In this document: piece after piece, positions 35,508 through 42,930 of the stretch
Numbering within the stretch: the stretch's first letter is position 1
How the letters are laid out: each line of letters opens with the position of its first letter
Assembly: GCF_002215495.1 (NCBI RefSeq)
Contig: NZ_CP021378.1
Coordinates: forward strand, 1,231,846 to 1,295,845
Direction of reading: 5' to 3'
DNA length: 64,000 nucleotides
From: Porphyrobacter sp. CACIAM 03H1
Lineage (GTDB): Bacteria; Pseudomonadota; Alphaproteobacteria; Sphingomonadales; Sphingomonadaceae
Notes under the pieces: generated by a model
What the model was told of the DNA's origin: nothing
What the model saw: the letters and a program-made list of their open reading frames with translations, nothing else
Databases searched by the model: none
Translations under genes and position numbers: made by a program

Positions 35508-36298
35508 CGCGTGGCCGCCGCCGCGACCCTCGCGCCGCTTCCCGCTGCGAGCGTGCCGGCAAACTCGAAGCCGCCCGTGTCGCGCGCCGCCACCGCGAGG
35601 TCGCCCGCCAGCCCGGGGGCGAGCAGCAGGGTGAAGGAGGGGTCCTCGCTGACCGATCCGTGCACGGTCATCCGGGCGAGGGCACGGCCTTCGGCGTCGG
35701 ACACCGTCAGCTGGTCGATGTTGTAGGCCGGGATGTTCTCGACCAGGCCGGTGTCCATCGGATGCCGGAACGAGAGGCGCAGGCGGGTCGCGCCGGGTGC
35801 GCTCCACGCGGCCCCGCGCAGCTCGCCGAGGTGATCGGCCCAGCCCCCGCGCACGCGGCTCAACGGCGGGGCCGAGCAGCCGCCGCCCGCGGCATCGACC
35901 CAGTCTCCGGCCACGTGCCACACCCCGTCGGCGGTCAGCACCGCGGCGCGCACAGGGGTGCGCTGGTCGAGCTTGATGCGGGTGGCGATGAAGGCCTGCG
36001 CGGCGAGCGGCGTGTATTCGACCGCGACGGGAATCGGGTTGAGGTCGGCGAAGATCACGATCCGCACCACCTCGCCCAGCGCGCGGGCATCGACGGTGAC
36101 GGGCATGACGTGCTGGTTCTCGGTCAGGACGGGCAGCGCGACCTCCACCCGCGGATCGAACACCACGGGTGCACCGGCGAACAGCTTGCCCGCATGGTAT
36201 TCCCACATCGGCGAGCCTAGCGGGTCGGCCGGCGGCGTCTGGGACTGCGCGGCGACTGGAGCCGCCAGCATCGCGAACGAGAGGAGTGTGCGCATCAT
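35504..36298 (-). CDS. Quinoprotein dehydrogenase-associated SoxYZ-like carrier
   Basis: A protein of 264 residues with a signal peptide ending at VAAQ. The N-terminal two-thirds corresponds to SoxY, ending in a Gly-rich AAGGGCS in which the Cys would carry the substrate; the C-terminal third corresponds to SoxZ (RHPMDTG, then an FTLLLAPG segment). In the Sox pathway this Cys swings the intermediate between enzymes. Here the substrate is unknown. The ATG at 36298 starts the signal peptide, with a second ATG directly after it; no good Shine-Dalgarno is present. The predicted transcript start lies close to the start codon, so the mRNA leader may be very short. Confidence 0.87.
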   Translation of the reverse strand: MMRTLLSFAMLAAPVAAQSQTPPADPLGSPMWEYHAGKLFAGAPVVFDPRVEVALPVLTENQHVMPVTVDARALGEVVRIVIFADLNPIPVAVEYTPLAAQAFIATRIKLDQRTPVRAAVLTADGVWHVAGDWVDAAGGGCSAPPLSRVRGGWADHLGELRGAAWSAPGATRLRLSFRHPMDTGLVENIPAYNIDQLTVSDAEGRALARMTVHGSVSEDPSFTLLLAPGLAGDLAVAARDTGGFEFAGTLAAGSGARVAAAATR

Positions 36299-36337
36299 AC
36301 CATTGGACAATGTATTCCGCTCGCGCACACGGGGCAT

Positions 36338-36349
36338 ATTGTACCTTGG
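36338..36349 (-). promoter_or_regulatory. CNAARGTNCAAT motif between the SoxYZ-like and CXXCW genes
   Basis: The 12-mer CCAAGGTACAAT, read on the minus strand, lies 39 bases before the SoxYZ-like start and is preceded by TTGGT, giving a partly palindromic TTGGTCCAA. An AT-rich AATACA follows 21 bases after it as a -10 candidate. The site is also 17 bases from the divergent CXXCW gene and might serve both. Confidence 0.65.
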
Positions 36350-36366
36350 ACCAAGAGGGGACGGGG

Positions 36367-36954
36367 ATGCGCAGGACAGGGATCGTGGCAGGCATGGCGG
36401 CGCTGGCGCTGGTGGCGGGCGTTCAGGCCCGCGAGCCGCAGCCACAGCCCCGCAGCGCCGAGCCTGCGCTGTTCGATGCGCAAGGCTACCGCGCCGCCCG
36501 CTACCGTGCGCCGGTCAAGGCCGATCCCGCCCCTGCTGCCGCGATCGGTCTTGCCGAGGCGCTGGCGCTCGCACCCGGGCGGGACGCGCTGTTTCTTGAC
36601 GTCATGCCGGTCGAAGGCGGGGTGCGCGATCCGGCCACCGGGGTCTGGACGCTCAGCACCGGGCACCTGACCATTCCCGGCGCCCTGTGGTTCCCCGAGA
36701 CCGGCCGCACCCCCGTCGATCCGGTGCTGTGGCAGGCGCTCGAGGCGGCGGTGCGCGAAGCGCGGCGGACCGCGCCGGACAGGCCGGTGATCCTGTTCTG
36801 CCGCACCGATTGCTGGATGAGCTGGAACGCCGCGCGCCGCCTCGCCCTGCGCGGCGTTGCCAATGTCCATTGGCTCGCCGAGGGCACCGACGGCTGGCAC
36901 GCCGCGGGCCGCCCGCTCATTGCCGCGACCCCGGTCGCGGTCCCCGCTTCATGA
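36367..36954 (+). CDS. PQQ-dependent catabolism-associated CXXCW-motif protein
   Basis: A protein of 195 residues with a signal peptide ending at VQAR. It has a rhodanese-like fold ending in FCRTDCWMSWNA, the hallmark of the family found with PQQ alcohol dehydrogenases; as written the two Cys are separated by three residues. The first Cys sits where the rhodanese active Cys would be. The ATG at 36367 is preceded by GAGGGGACGGGG. It is likely periplasmic, possibly handling sulfur-bound intermediates together with the divergent SoxYZ-like carrier, which is inference. The EthD-like gene follows 27 bases later. Confidence 0.86.
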   Translation: MRRTGIVAGMAALALVAGVQAREPQPQPRSAEPALFDAQGYRAARYRAPVKADPAPAAAIGLAEALALAPGRDALFLDVMPVEGGVRDPATGVWTLSTGHLTIPGALWFPETGRTPVDPVLWQALEAAVREARRTAPDRPVILFCRTDCWMSWNAARRLALRGVANVHWLAEGTDGWHAAGRPLIAATPVAVPAS

Positions 36955-36981
36955 CGACAACAACAGGAGGAGACTGAGAAT

Positions 36982-37275
36982 ATGGCCAATCTGGTGGTGA
37001 GCTACCCGCAAGCCGAAGGGGCGCGCTTCGATGCCGCCTATTACCGCGAAACCCATATCCCGCTGGTCGAGGAAAGCTGGGGCGGCCTCGGGCTGACGGG
37101 GGCGGAGATTCTCTGGCCCGCGGACGCGGCGCAGCCGGCGGCTGCGATGGTGGTGCTGCGGTTTGCCGACAGCGCGGCAATCGATACCGCGCTCGCCTCG
37201 CCCGCGACGGCGGCGGTGATGGCCGACATCGCCAACTTCACCGATATCCAGCCGAGCATCTACCGCACGGCTTGA
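36982..37275 (+). CDS. EthD-family small protein
   Basis: A protein of 97 residues without signal peptide, showing the ferredoxin-like EthD pattern (YYRETHIPLV near the N-terminus and a final FTDIQPSIYRTA). EthD proteins are small dimeric alpha-beta barrels found beside oxidative catabolism genes and often have accessory rather than catalytic roles. An AGGAGGAG lies before the ATG. It is probably co-transcribed with the CXXCW gene. Confidence 0.85.
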   Translation: MANLVVSYPQAEGARFDAAYYRETHIPLVEESWGGLGLTGAEILWPADAAQPAAAMVVLRFADSAAIDTALASPATAAVMADIANFTDIQPSIYRTA

Positions 37276-37330
37276 TCCCTGGGGGCGCCGGTGCAGGCGA
37301 TCCCGTCCTGCCCCGCGCCGACCGCGATCC

Positions 37331-37912
37331 TCAGCTCTGCTGCTTGAGGTAGTTGATGATTTCCTGACGCTTGGCCGCGTCCTTGATCCCGGGGAAGCTC
37401 ATGCGGTTGCCCGGCACCAGCGCCTTGGGGTTCTCCAGCCACTTGTGGAGGGTCGGCTCGTCGAGCACGAGGCCCGCGCCCTTGAGCTGGTCGGAGAAGG
37501 CGAAGCTGCCCTTGGCGGCAGGCTTGCCGAAGACCCCGTAGAGATTGGGGCCGAGCTTGTCCTCGCCGCCCTTGTCGGCGGTGTGGCACACGGCGCAGCG
37601 CCCGAAGCTTGCGGGCGGGGCGACGGTGGCGGCGACCTTGACCACCTCGGCGGCAGGCGCTGCGGCGGGCTTTGCGGGAGCCGCAGGCGCGGCGGCGGCA
37701 GCCTTCTCGGGCTCGACGGCGGGGCTGGCTTCCGGAGCCGGAGTGGCCTCGGCGGTCGCATCGGCGACGGGCGCGTCGGCTGCGGGGGCAGTGTCCGCAG
37801 CCGGAGTTTCGGTCGCTGCGGGTTCGTCGGCGGCGGGCTCGCCGCCGGAACATGCCGCGAGAGCCAGGGCCAGGGCCAGCGAGCCGCCGGCGGAGAGCTT
37901 GCGCAGTGTCAT
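37331..37912 (-). CDS. Class I cytochrome c with Ala/Pro-rich anchor region
   Basis: A protein of 193 residues. A lipobox-like ALAAC suggests lipid anchoring, followed by about 70 residues of Ala/Pro/Glu-rich linker and then a class I cytochrome c domain with RCAVCH and the sixth ligand Met in GNRMSFPG. It closes with a helix ending LKQQS. The AGGGAGG before the ATG at 37912 supports the start. It probably carries electrons from periplasmic dehydrogenases to the membrane chain. A CNAARGTNCAAT site upstream puts it in the alcohol oxidation regulon. Confidence 0.9.
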   Translation of the reverse strand: MTLRKLSAGGSLALALALAACSGGEPAADEPAATETPAADTAPAADAPVADATAEATPAPEASPAVEPEKAAAAAPAAPAKPAAAPAAEVVKVAATVAPPASFGRCAVCHTADKGGEDKLGPNLYGVFGKPAAKGSFAFSDQLKGAGLVLDEPTLHKWLENPKALVPGNRMSFPGIKDAAKRQEIINYLKQQS

Positions 37913-37977
37913 GTTGATCCTCCCTCGAAAATGTCGTTCGTTGGGCGTGACAATGACAGTTTCCCCGCCCTCCCGAC

Positions 37978-37989
37978 ATTGCACCTTCG
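37978..37989 (-). promoter_or_regulatory. CNAARGTNCAAT motif upstream of the cytochrome c gene
   Basis: The 12-mer CGAAGGTGCAAT, read on the minus strand, lies 65 bases before the cytochrome c ATG and just upstream of the TonB receptor's stop region. The -10 region after it is not clear. Confidence 0.55.
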
Positions 37990-37996
37990 GACGAAG

Positions 37997-40360
37997 TCAG
38001 AAGGCGAGGGCGATCCCCACGGTGAAGCGGCGCGGTGCGCCCGGGCCGAAGGCGCGCGGGTCGGAGGCGTCCGGTGCTTCGGCGAGATCGACCTCGTCCA
38101 CCTCGCTGAAGGTGCCGAAGGTCGCGAAGTCGCGGTCGAAGACGTTGCGCACCTCTCCGAACAGCGAGGCGCCCTTCACGACCTCGATCCGGCCCCGCAG
38201 GTTGAAGACGACGTAGCCCGGCACCTCGGGGTTCTGGTTCGCCTCGTCGCCGAACAGCAGCAGGCCCGAGCGCGCGACCATGTCGCCGCCGATCGCGAAG
38301 CTGCGTGTGCCGATCCGGCCCTCGTAGTCGGCGGTCAGGGTGGCGCTGTGGCGGGGGATGCCGGTCAACCGGTCGCCCGCTTCGACGAAGATTTCGCCCT
38401 CGTCGTTCGCCTCGGGGTTGGCGGGGCTGCTGAGCGTGACCGGCAGGCGGAAGGTCGCGTCGATGAAGGCGTAGCTCGCCCCGATCCGGAAACCGCCGCG
38501 CCGCACGCCGAGGCTCGCCTCGAAACCCTGGCGCCGGGTGCGCCCGATATTCTCGAAGAAGCCGCGCCCGCGGGTGCTGGAGGCGATGAACTGGATGTCG
38601 TTGACGTTGGTCGCGCGGTAGGCCGAGGCGAGCCAGTCGATCTCCCATCCGCCCGCCCGGTGGCTGCCCGATGCGCCGAGCTCGAACGTCTTGGCGACCA
38701 CCTGTTCCAACGGCGGGTCGGCGATGAAGAAATTGGTGAGGCTGCACGGCGCGTCCTCGTCGGCGCAGGACAGTTCCGCCTCGGTCGGCACGCGGTTGCT
38801 CTCGGCATAGCCCGCACGCAGGCTCACCTCGGGCGTCACCGCCCAGTCGAGCTCGATCCCCGGATTGAGGCGGCTGAAGGAATGGTCGCCGTTCAGCGCC
38901 GTGCCGATCTGGTCCTCGAGCACGATTCGCGCATGGTTCCAGCGCAGTCCGATCTCCGCGGTCAGCGTCTCGCCCAATGGCAGGGTGTCGCTGGCGAAGA
39001 GGCCCCAGAAGCGCGATCGGGTTTTCAGCTCTACCGGGGCGATGGCGTTGTCGGCCTGGTCGATGAACACGCCGAGTCCCTCGACGCTGCGATCCTCGGT
39101 CAGGGCGCCGAGTTCGGTCGAGGCGGCGAAGTCGTTCTCGCTCGAATCGTAGCTCACGCCCAGCACCAGCCGGTTGGTACGCGCGCCGATGTCCTGCTCG
39201 GTGATAATCTGCGCGAGGAAGCCTTCCGAGCGCGAGCGGATGGTGCCGCGGTTGAAGACGCCGTAATCCCCGCCGTCGAGGACGTCGCCGATCACATTGC
39301 CCGCGCCGTCGGTCAGCAGCGCCTGCTCCTCGTCGCCGTCATCGCCGACGCTTTCGAGGCACAGCAGGCCCTCCAGCGCCGGATCGTCCTCGCATTCCTC
39401 GATGTCGGCGGCATCACCGTTCAGGAGCGATGCCTTGCGGCGCTGGCGGTAGAGCGTCGCCTCGAAGCGGACGGAATCGCTGATAGCCAGCCACGGGTGG
39501 AGGCTGATCCGGCCGTAGGAGTTGCGCTGGTTGTCGGGCCAGGTGAAGACTGACTGGCGGCGGGCCTCAAGCAGCTCGACCGGCGCGACGCCGTTGCCGG
39601 TGAGGTCGGTATCGGCCCCGATGGCCTTGACGTGCAGCCCGGCGCGCGCGCCGTCATAGCCCAGGTCGACGAAGCCGTTGACGAGGTCTGAGGGGCTGAA
39701 ATCGCGCCATCCGTCTTCCTCGCGGTACTGCACCGCGCCGAACCAGCTGAAGCCGCCGATCGCATCGCCGGCCGAGAGGCTGAGATCGCGCTCGCCGTAT
39801 GAGCCGATGGCCGCCGCCGCATCGACGCCCTGCACACTCTGACCGGTTGCAGTCTCGATCACCAGCGCGCCGCCCAGAGTGTTGAGCCCATAGACCGGGC
39901 TCGCATCGCGCAGGGTGACGGAGCGGATCGCGGCATCGGGGATCAGCTCGAAGTTGACCGTATCACCGAAAGGCTGGTTGAAGCGCGCCCCGTCGACATA
40001 GGCGGCAAGGCCCTGCGCCTGCCCGACCAGCGGCGAGGCGACATAGCCGCGATAGACGAGGTTGGGCTGCCACGGATTGTTCTGCGCGTCCTGCGCGCTG
40101 ACGCCGGCGAAATTGCGCTGGAGCGCGGCGAGCAGGTCCGGGGTGCCCGCGATGGCGATGTCGCGCCGTTCGAGCGCGAGCGCATCGTCGAGATCGATGT
40201 CTCCGCCCGGCGCGGTCACGATGATCGGCGCGTCCGGAGCATCTGCCGACGCCGCGTCCTCGGCCTGTGTCACCGCAGGAACGACGCACGCCGCCCCCGT
40301 CAGCAGAAATGCTGCAACCCTTCGCACTTCCCCTCCGTTCCGGCCGTCTGTCGCGGCCAT
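37997..40360 (-). CDS. TonB-dependent receptor in the PQQ alcohol cluster
   Basis: A protein of 787 residues with a signal peptide, TonB-box-like APIIVTAPGG, plug domain and a barrel ending RRFTVGIALAF. The pattern of plug and barrel identifies the family; the ligand is not visible. It starts 18 bases after the stop of the PQQ-associated beta-propeller gene and is therefore in the same transcription unit. Within such a cluster the most likely ligands are PQQ itself, a lanthanide-binding compound, or an aromatic substrate. The dehydrogenase nearby carries the lanthanide-type residues, which makes metal uptake worth considering. An AGAGGGACA lies before the ATG. Confidence 0.86.
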   Translation of the reverse strand: MAATDGRNGGEVRRVAAFLLTGAACVVPAVTQAEDAASADAPDAPIIVTAPGGDIDLDDALALERRDIAIAGTPDLLAALQRNFAGVSAQDAQNNPWQPNLVYRGYVASPLVGQAQGLAAYVDGARFNQPFGDTVNFELIPDAAIRSVTLRDASPVYGLNTLGGALVIETATGQSVQGVDAAAAIGSYGERDLSLSAGDAIGGFSWFGAVQYREEDGWRDFSPSDLVNGFVDLGYDGARAGLHVKAIGADTDLTGNGVAPVELLEARRQSVFTWPDNQRNSYGRISLHPWLAISDSVRFEATLYRQRRKASLLNGDAADIEECEDDPALEGLLCLESVGDDGDEEQALLTDGAGNVIGDVLDGGDYGVFNRGTIRSRSEGFLAQIITEQDIGARTNRLVLGVSYDSSENDFAASTELGALTEDRSVEGLGVFIDQADNAIAPVELKTRSRFWGLFASDTLPLGETLTAEIGLRWNHARIVLEDQIGTALNGDHSFSRLNPGIELDWAVTPEVSLRAGYAESNRVPTEAELSCADEDAPCSLTNFFIADPPLEQVVAKTFELGASGSHRAGGWEIDWLASAYRATNVNDIQFIASSTRGRGFFENIGRTRRQGFEASLGVRRGGFRIGASYAFIDATFRLPVTLSSPANPEANDEGEIFVEAGDRLTGIPRHSATLTADYEGRIGTRSFAIGGDMVARSGLLLFGDEANQNPEVPGYVVFNLRGRIEVVKGASLFGEVRNVFDRDFATFGTFSEVDEVDLAEAPDASDPRAFGPGAPRRFTVGIALAF

Positions 40361-40378
40361 TGTCCCTCTGTTCGTTTC

Positions 40379-41353
40379 CTATTCCGCCAGCACGACCCCC
40401 CACGGCCCTTCGCCCGCCGGGATGCGGGAGACCAACTGGCCAGTGGCGAGTTCGACCACCGCGACATCGTCGCTGGTGCCGTTGGCGACCACGGCGCGTG
40501 TGCCGTCGGCGGTGATGGCCAGGTGCCACGGGCGTCCGCCGGTGTTGACGTAGCCGCGCACCTTGCGGGTCTCGACATCGACCAGCGCGATGGAGTCCGC
40601 CCGGCCGAGCGCGATCACGGCGGTCTTGCCGTCCGGTGTGAAGCGGATGCCGCAGGGCAGCACCTTGTAGGGCATGGCCCCGGGCGGCGCGAAGGGGATC
40701 GTCTCCACAATCTCGCGCGTCGCCACGTCGATCACATGGACCGTCTGCCCGATCTCGGCGGCGATCCAGACATGGCGGCCATCGGGCGTGAACTCGATGT
40801 GGCGCGGACGGGCTTCGGTTTCGATTTCGGCGACAGTCTCGCGGGTGGCGAGGTCGATCCAGCTGACGGTGTTCTCCTCCTCGGAGGCGACGAGCAGCCA
40901 CTTGCCGTCGGGGCTGACCGCGATGCCTTCGGGCTCCTCGCCGACCTCGACCTGCCAGGCGACCTTGCGGGCGGCGAGGTCGATGGCGGTGGCGGCCGCA
41001 TCGTCCTCGTTCGAAACGAACAGCGTGGTGCCGTCGGGGGAGAGGAAGAACTGTTCGGGATCGTTGCCCGCCGGCATCACCGCGACCAGCGCGCCGGTTG
41101 CGGCGTCGCGGATCTCGACCGCGTTGTCGAGGCTGGCGCAGATGTAGAGGTACTTGCCGTCGCGGCTCAGCAGGATCCCGCGCGGGCGCTGGCCGACGTC
41201 GAAGGTGGCTTTCACCGTTCCGCTGGCGATGTCGATAACACTGACGGTGCTTCCGCGTTCGTTGCTGACATAGGCCGTCTGCGCGGCGGCGGGTACGGCC
41301 AGAGCGGCGGCAGCCAGACAAAGGGGCAAGCGACGGAATATCATGGCAGGCAT
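40379..41353 (-). CDS. PQQ-dependent catabolism-associated YVTN beta-propeller
   Basis: A protein of 324 residues with a signal peptide ending at AAAQ and seven 40-residue YVTN-type repeats (for example TVSVIDIASGTV and HVIDVATREIV). Proteins of this kind accompany PQQ alcohol oxidation clusters; their reaction is not known. The first ATG at 41353 has AGGGGG eight bases before it, and the ATG at 41344 is the alternative. It is divergent from the cytochrome c-550 gene and leads the operon with the TonB receptor. It should be periplasmic. Confidence 0.88.
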   Translation of the reverse strand: MPAMIFRRLPLCLAAAALAVPAAAQTAYVSNERGSTVSVIDIASGTVKATFDVGQRPRGILLSRDGKYLYICASLDNAVEIRDAATGALVAVMPAGNDPEQFFLSPDGTTLFVSNEDDAAATAIDLAARKVAWQVEVGEEPEGIAVSPDGKWLLVASEEENTVSWIDLATRETVAEIETEARPRHIEFTPDGRHVWIAAEIGQTVHVIDVATREIVETIPFAPPGAMPYKVLPCGIRFTPDGKTAVIALGRADSIALVDVETRKVRGYVNTGGRPWHLAITADGTRAVVANGTSDDVAVVELATGQLVSRIPAGEGPWGVVLAE

Positions 41354-41384
41354 CCTACAGACCCCCTTTCGCCCCGCGATTGTA

Positions 41385-41396
41385 CCAAAGTGCAAT
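41385..41396 (+). promoter_or_regulatory. CNAARGTNCAAT motif with -10 box upstream of the cytochrome c-550 gene
   Basis: CCAAAGTGCAAT on the plus strand is followed after exactly 21 bases by TAATCT at 41418-41423, a good -10 hexamer. The motif therefore covers the -35 region, as expected for an activator touching RNA polymerase. The cytochrome gene starts 91 bases downstream; the divergent beta-propeller starts 31 bases away on the other side. Confidence 0.7.
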
Positions 41397-41487
41397 GGGG
41401 ATTCGGGCACTTGGGCGTAATCTGATGGCACGGGAGAATGTCGCTGCGCGAACCGCGCGGCACCTGAGGCACAAAGGGGTTTGTGAG

Positions 41488-41922
41488 ATGAAAAACTACG
41501 CCGGACGCATCCTGCTCGGTGCGGCGATCGCCTCTCTGGCGATGGCGGCCGGGCCCCAGATCATGGCCCATGGCGATGTCACGCCGCAGGCCGTCGACAC
41601 ATCCGACCTGCCCGACATCGGCGAGGCCTGGCTCGAGAAGAATCCCTACAGCGGCAACGCCCGGGCGATCGAGATCGGCACGTCCGCCTACAACCAGAAC
41701 TGCGCGCGCTGCCACGGGCTCGAAGCGATCTCGGGCGGGATCGCACCCGACCTGCGTTATCTCGAACTCGGCGAGAGCGGCGACCAGTGGTATATGGAGC
41801 GCTTCCGCAACGGGTCGAGCCATGACGGCAAGGTCTACATGCCGCCCTTCGGCGAGGTGCTCGGCCAGAAGGCGGGCTGGGCGATCCGCGCCTTCCTCGA
41901 AACGAAGTACACGGAAGAGTAA
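41488..41922 (+). CDS. pedF: Cytochrome c-550, PedF type
   Basis: A protein of 144 residues with a signal peptide ending at IMAHG, one haem motif NCARCHGLEA and a distal Met in VYMPPFGEV. This is the small cytochrome that takes electrons from PQQ ethanol dehydrogenases (PedF/ExaB-like). A TGTGAG lies directly before the ATG. The substrate-binding protein gene follows with one base between stop and GTG start. The position upstream of the quinoprotein dehydrogenase fits its role as direct electron acceptor. Confidence 0.9.
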   Translation: MKNYAGRILLGAAIASLAMAAGPQIMAHGDVTPQAVDTSDLPDIGEAWLEKNPYSGNARAIEIGTSAYNQNCARCHGLEAISGGIAPDLRYLELGESGDQWYMERFRNGSSHDGKVYMPPFGEVLGQKAGWAIRAFLETKYTEE

Positions 41923-41923
41923 G

Positions 41924-42799
41924 GTGGCCGATACCCGCAGGGGATTCCTCGCCGGCATGGTCGGCGCAGGCTGCGCAATGGCACTGTCGGGACCGCTCGG
42001 GGCGGCGCCCCTCGCCAAGGTGCGGGAGCTCGGCATCCTGCGTGTCGGGCTCTATGCCGACAACCGCCCGTGGTCGTGGGACCGGGGTGGCGGGCAGCCG
42101 GCCGGGATCGACGTCGATCTCGCGCTCGCGATCGCCGAGCAGCTCGGCGTGAAGCCCGAGATCGCGCTGTTCACCGCCGACGAGGAACTCTCGGACGACC
42201 TGCGCAACGTGATCTGGCGCGGCGGGCTGCTCGGCTTCCGCCGCTGCGACCTCATGCTGCACGTGCCCTTCGACATGCAGCTGGCGGCGAAGGAGGACCA
42301 GGTGGTCTTCGTCGCGCCCTATTACCGCGAGGAATTCAGTGCACTGTGCTCGGCCCAGACCCGCGATTGCGACCAGCCGCCGCAGCGGTTCGTCGGCAGC
42401 AAGGTCGGTGCGGAGCTGGATTCGATCCCCGATTTCTACCTCGTCGGCGGTTTCGGCGGGATCCTGCGCGGCGATGTCCAGCACTATCCCACCGGCCATG
42501 CCGCAGCCCTCGCGGTGCATGAAGGCGAGGTCGAGATGGCCGTCGCCACCCGCGCCCAGATCGAGGCCGCGATGGCAGACAGCGCCGGCAGCGGGGCGAA
42601 GCTTCGCAAGACCCCGCTGCCGATGCTGCCCTCGGACGGGTGGGACATCGGCATGGCGGTGCGCGAGGACAGCCGCACGCTGGGCTTCGCGGTCGAGGAC
42701 ATCGTCGCGCGCATGACCGCCGATGGCCGGATGAAGGCGCTCTTCGCCAAGGCCGGCGTCACCTGGCAGGCGGCCGCCGCGACGAAGGCCATCGGCTAG
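41924..42799 (+). CDS. Quinoprotein dehydrogenase-associated periplasmic binding protein
   Basis: A protein of 291 residues using a GTG start one base after the cytochrome stop, with GGAAGAG before it. A Tat-like leader (TRRGFLAG) is followed by a family 3 solute-binding fold (ILRVGLYADNRPWSW, then GIDVDLALAIAEQLG). No ABC permease or ATPase is encoded nearby. The family is always found with PQQ dehydrogenases, where MxaJ-like members help assemble or activate the enzyme rather than import nutrients. A similar role here is likely. Confidence 0.88.
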   Translation: MADTRRGFLAGMVGAGCAMALSGPLGAAPLAKVRELGILRVGLYADNRPWSWDRGGGQPAGIDVDLALAIAEQLGVKPEIALFTADEELSDDLRNVIWRGGLLGFRRCDLMLHVPFDMQLAAKEDQVVFVAPYYREEFSALCSAQTRDCDQPPQRFVGSKVGAELDSIPDFYLVGGFGGILRGDVQHYPTGHAAALAVHEGEVEMAVATRAQIEAAMADSAGSGAKLRKTPLPMLPSDGWDIGMAVREDSRTLGFAVEDIVARMTADGRMKALFAKAGVTWQAAAATKAIG

Positions 42800-42814
42800 G
42801 CCGCCCGCCTAGTT

Positions 42815-42826
42815 CCAAGGTTCAAT
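42815..42826 (+). promoter_or_regulatory. CNAARGTNCAAT motif with -10 box upstream of the quinoprotein dehydrogenase gene
   Basis: CCAAGGTTCAAT on the plus strand is followed after exactly 21 bases by TAGGCT at 42848-42853. TTGTTG at 42826-42831, with 16 bases to the -10, may be the -35. The spacing equals that of the cytochrome c-550 promoter. The ATG is 104 bases downstream. Confidence 0.68.
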
Positions 42827-42930
42827 TGTTGCCGCTGGCACGGGGGCTAGGCTTGGATTTCCTGATGGGGGTGTGACCCGCTCGGGCCCTTCGCGGCCGG
42901 TCGGGGACAAAGAGAAGAGATAAGGAGGGA

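Noticed and set aside
41924..42799. An amino-acid ABC importer
   Set aside because: Only the binding protein is present, without permease or ATPase, and it sits between PQQ-enzyme genes.
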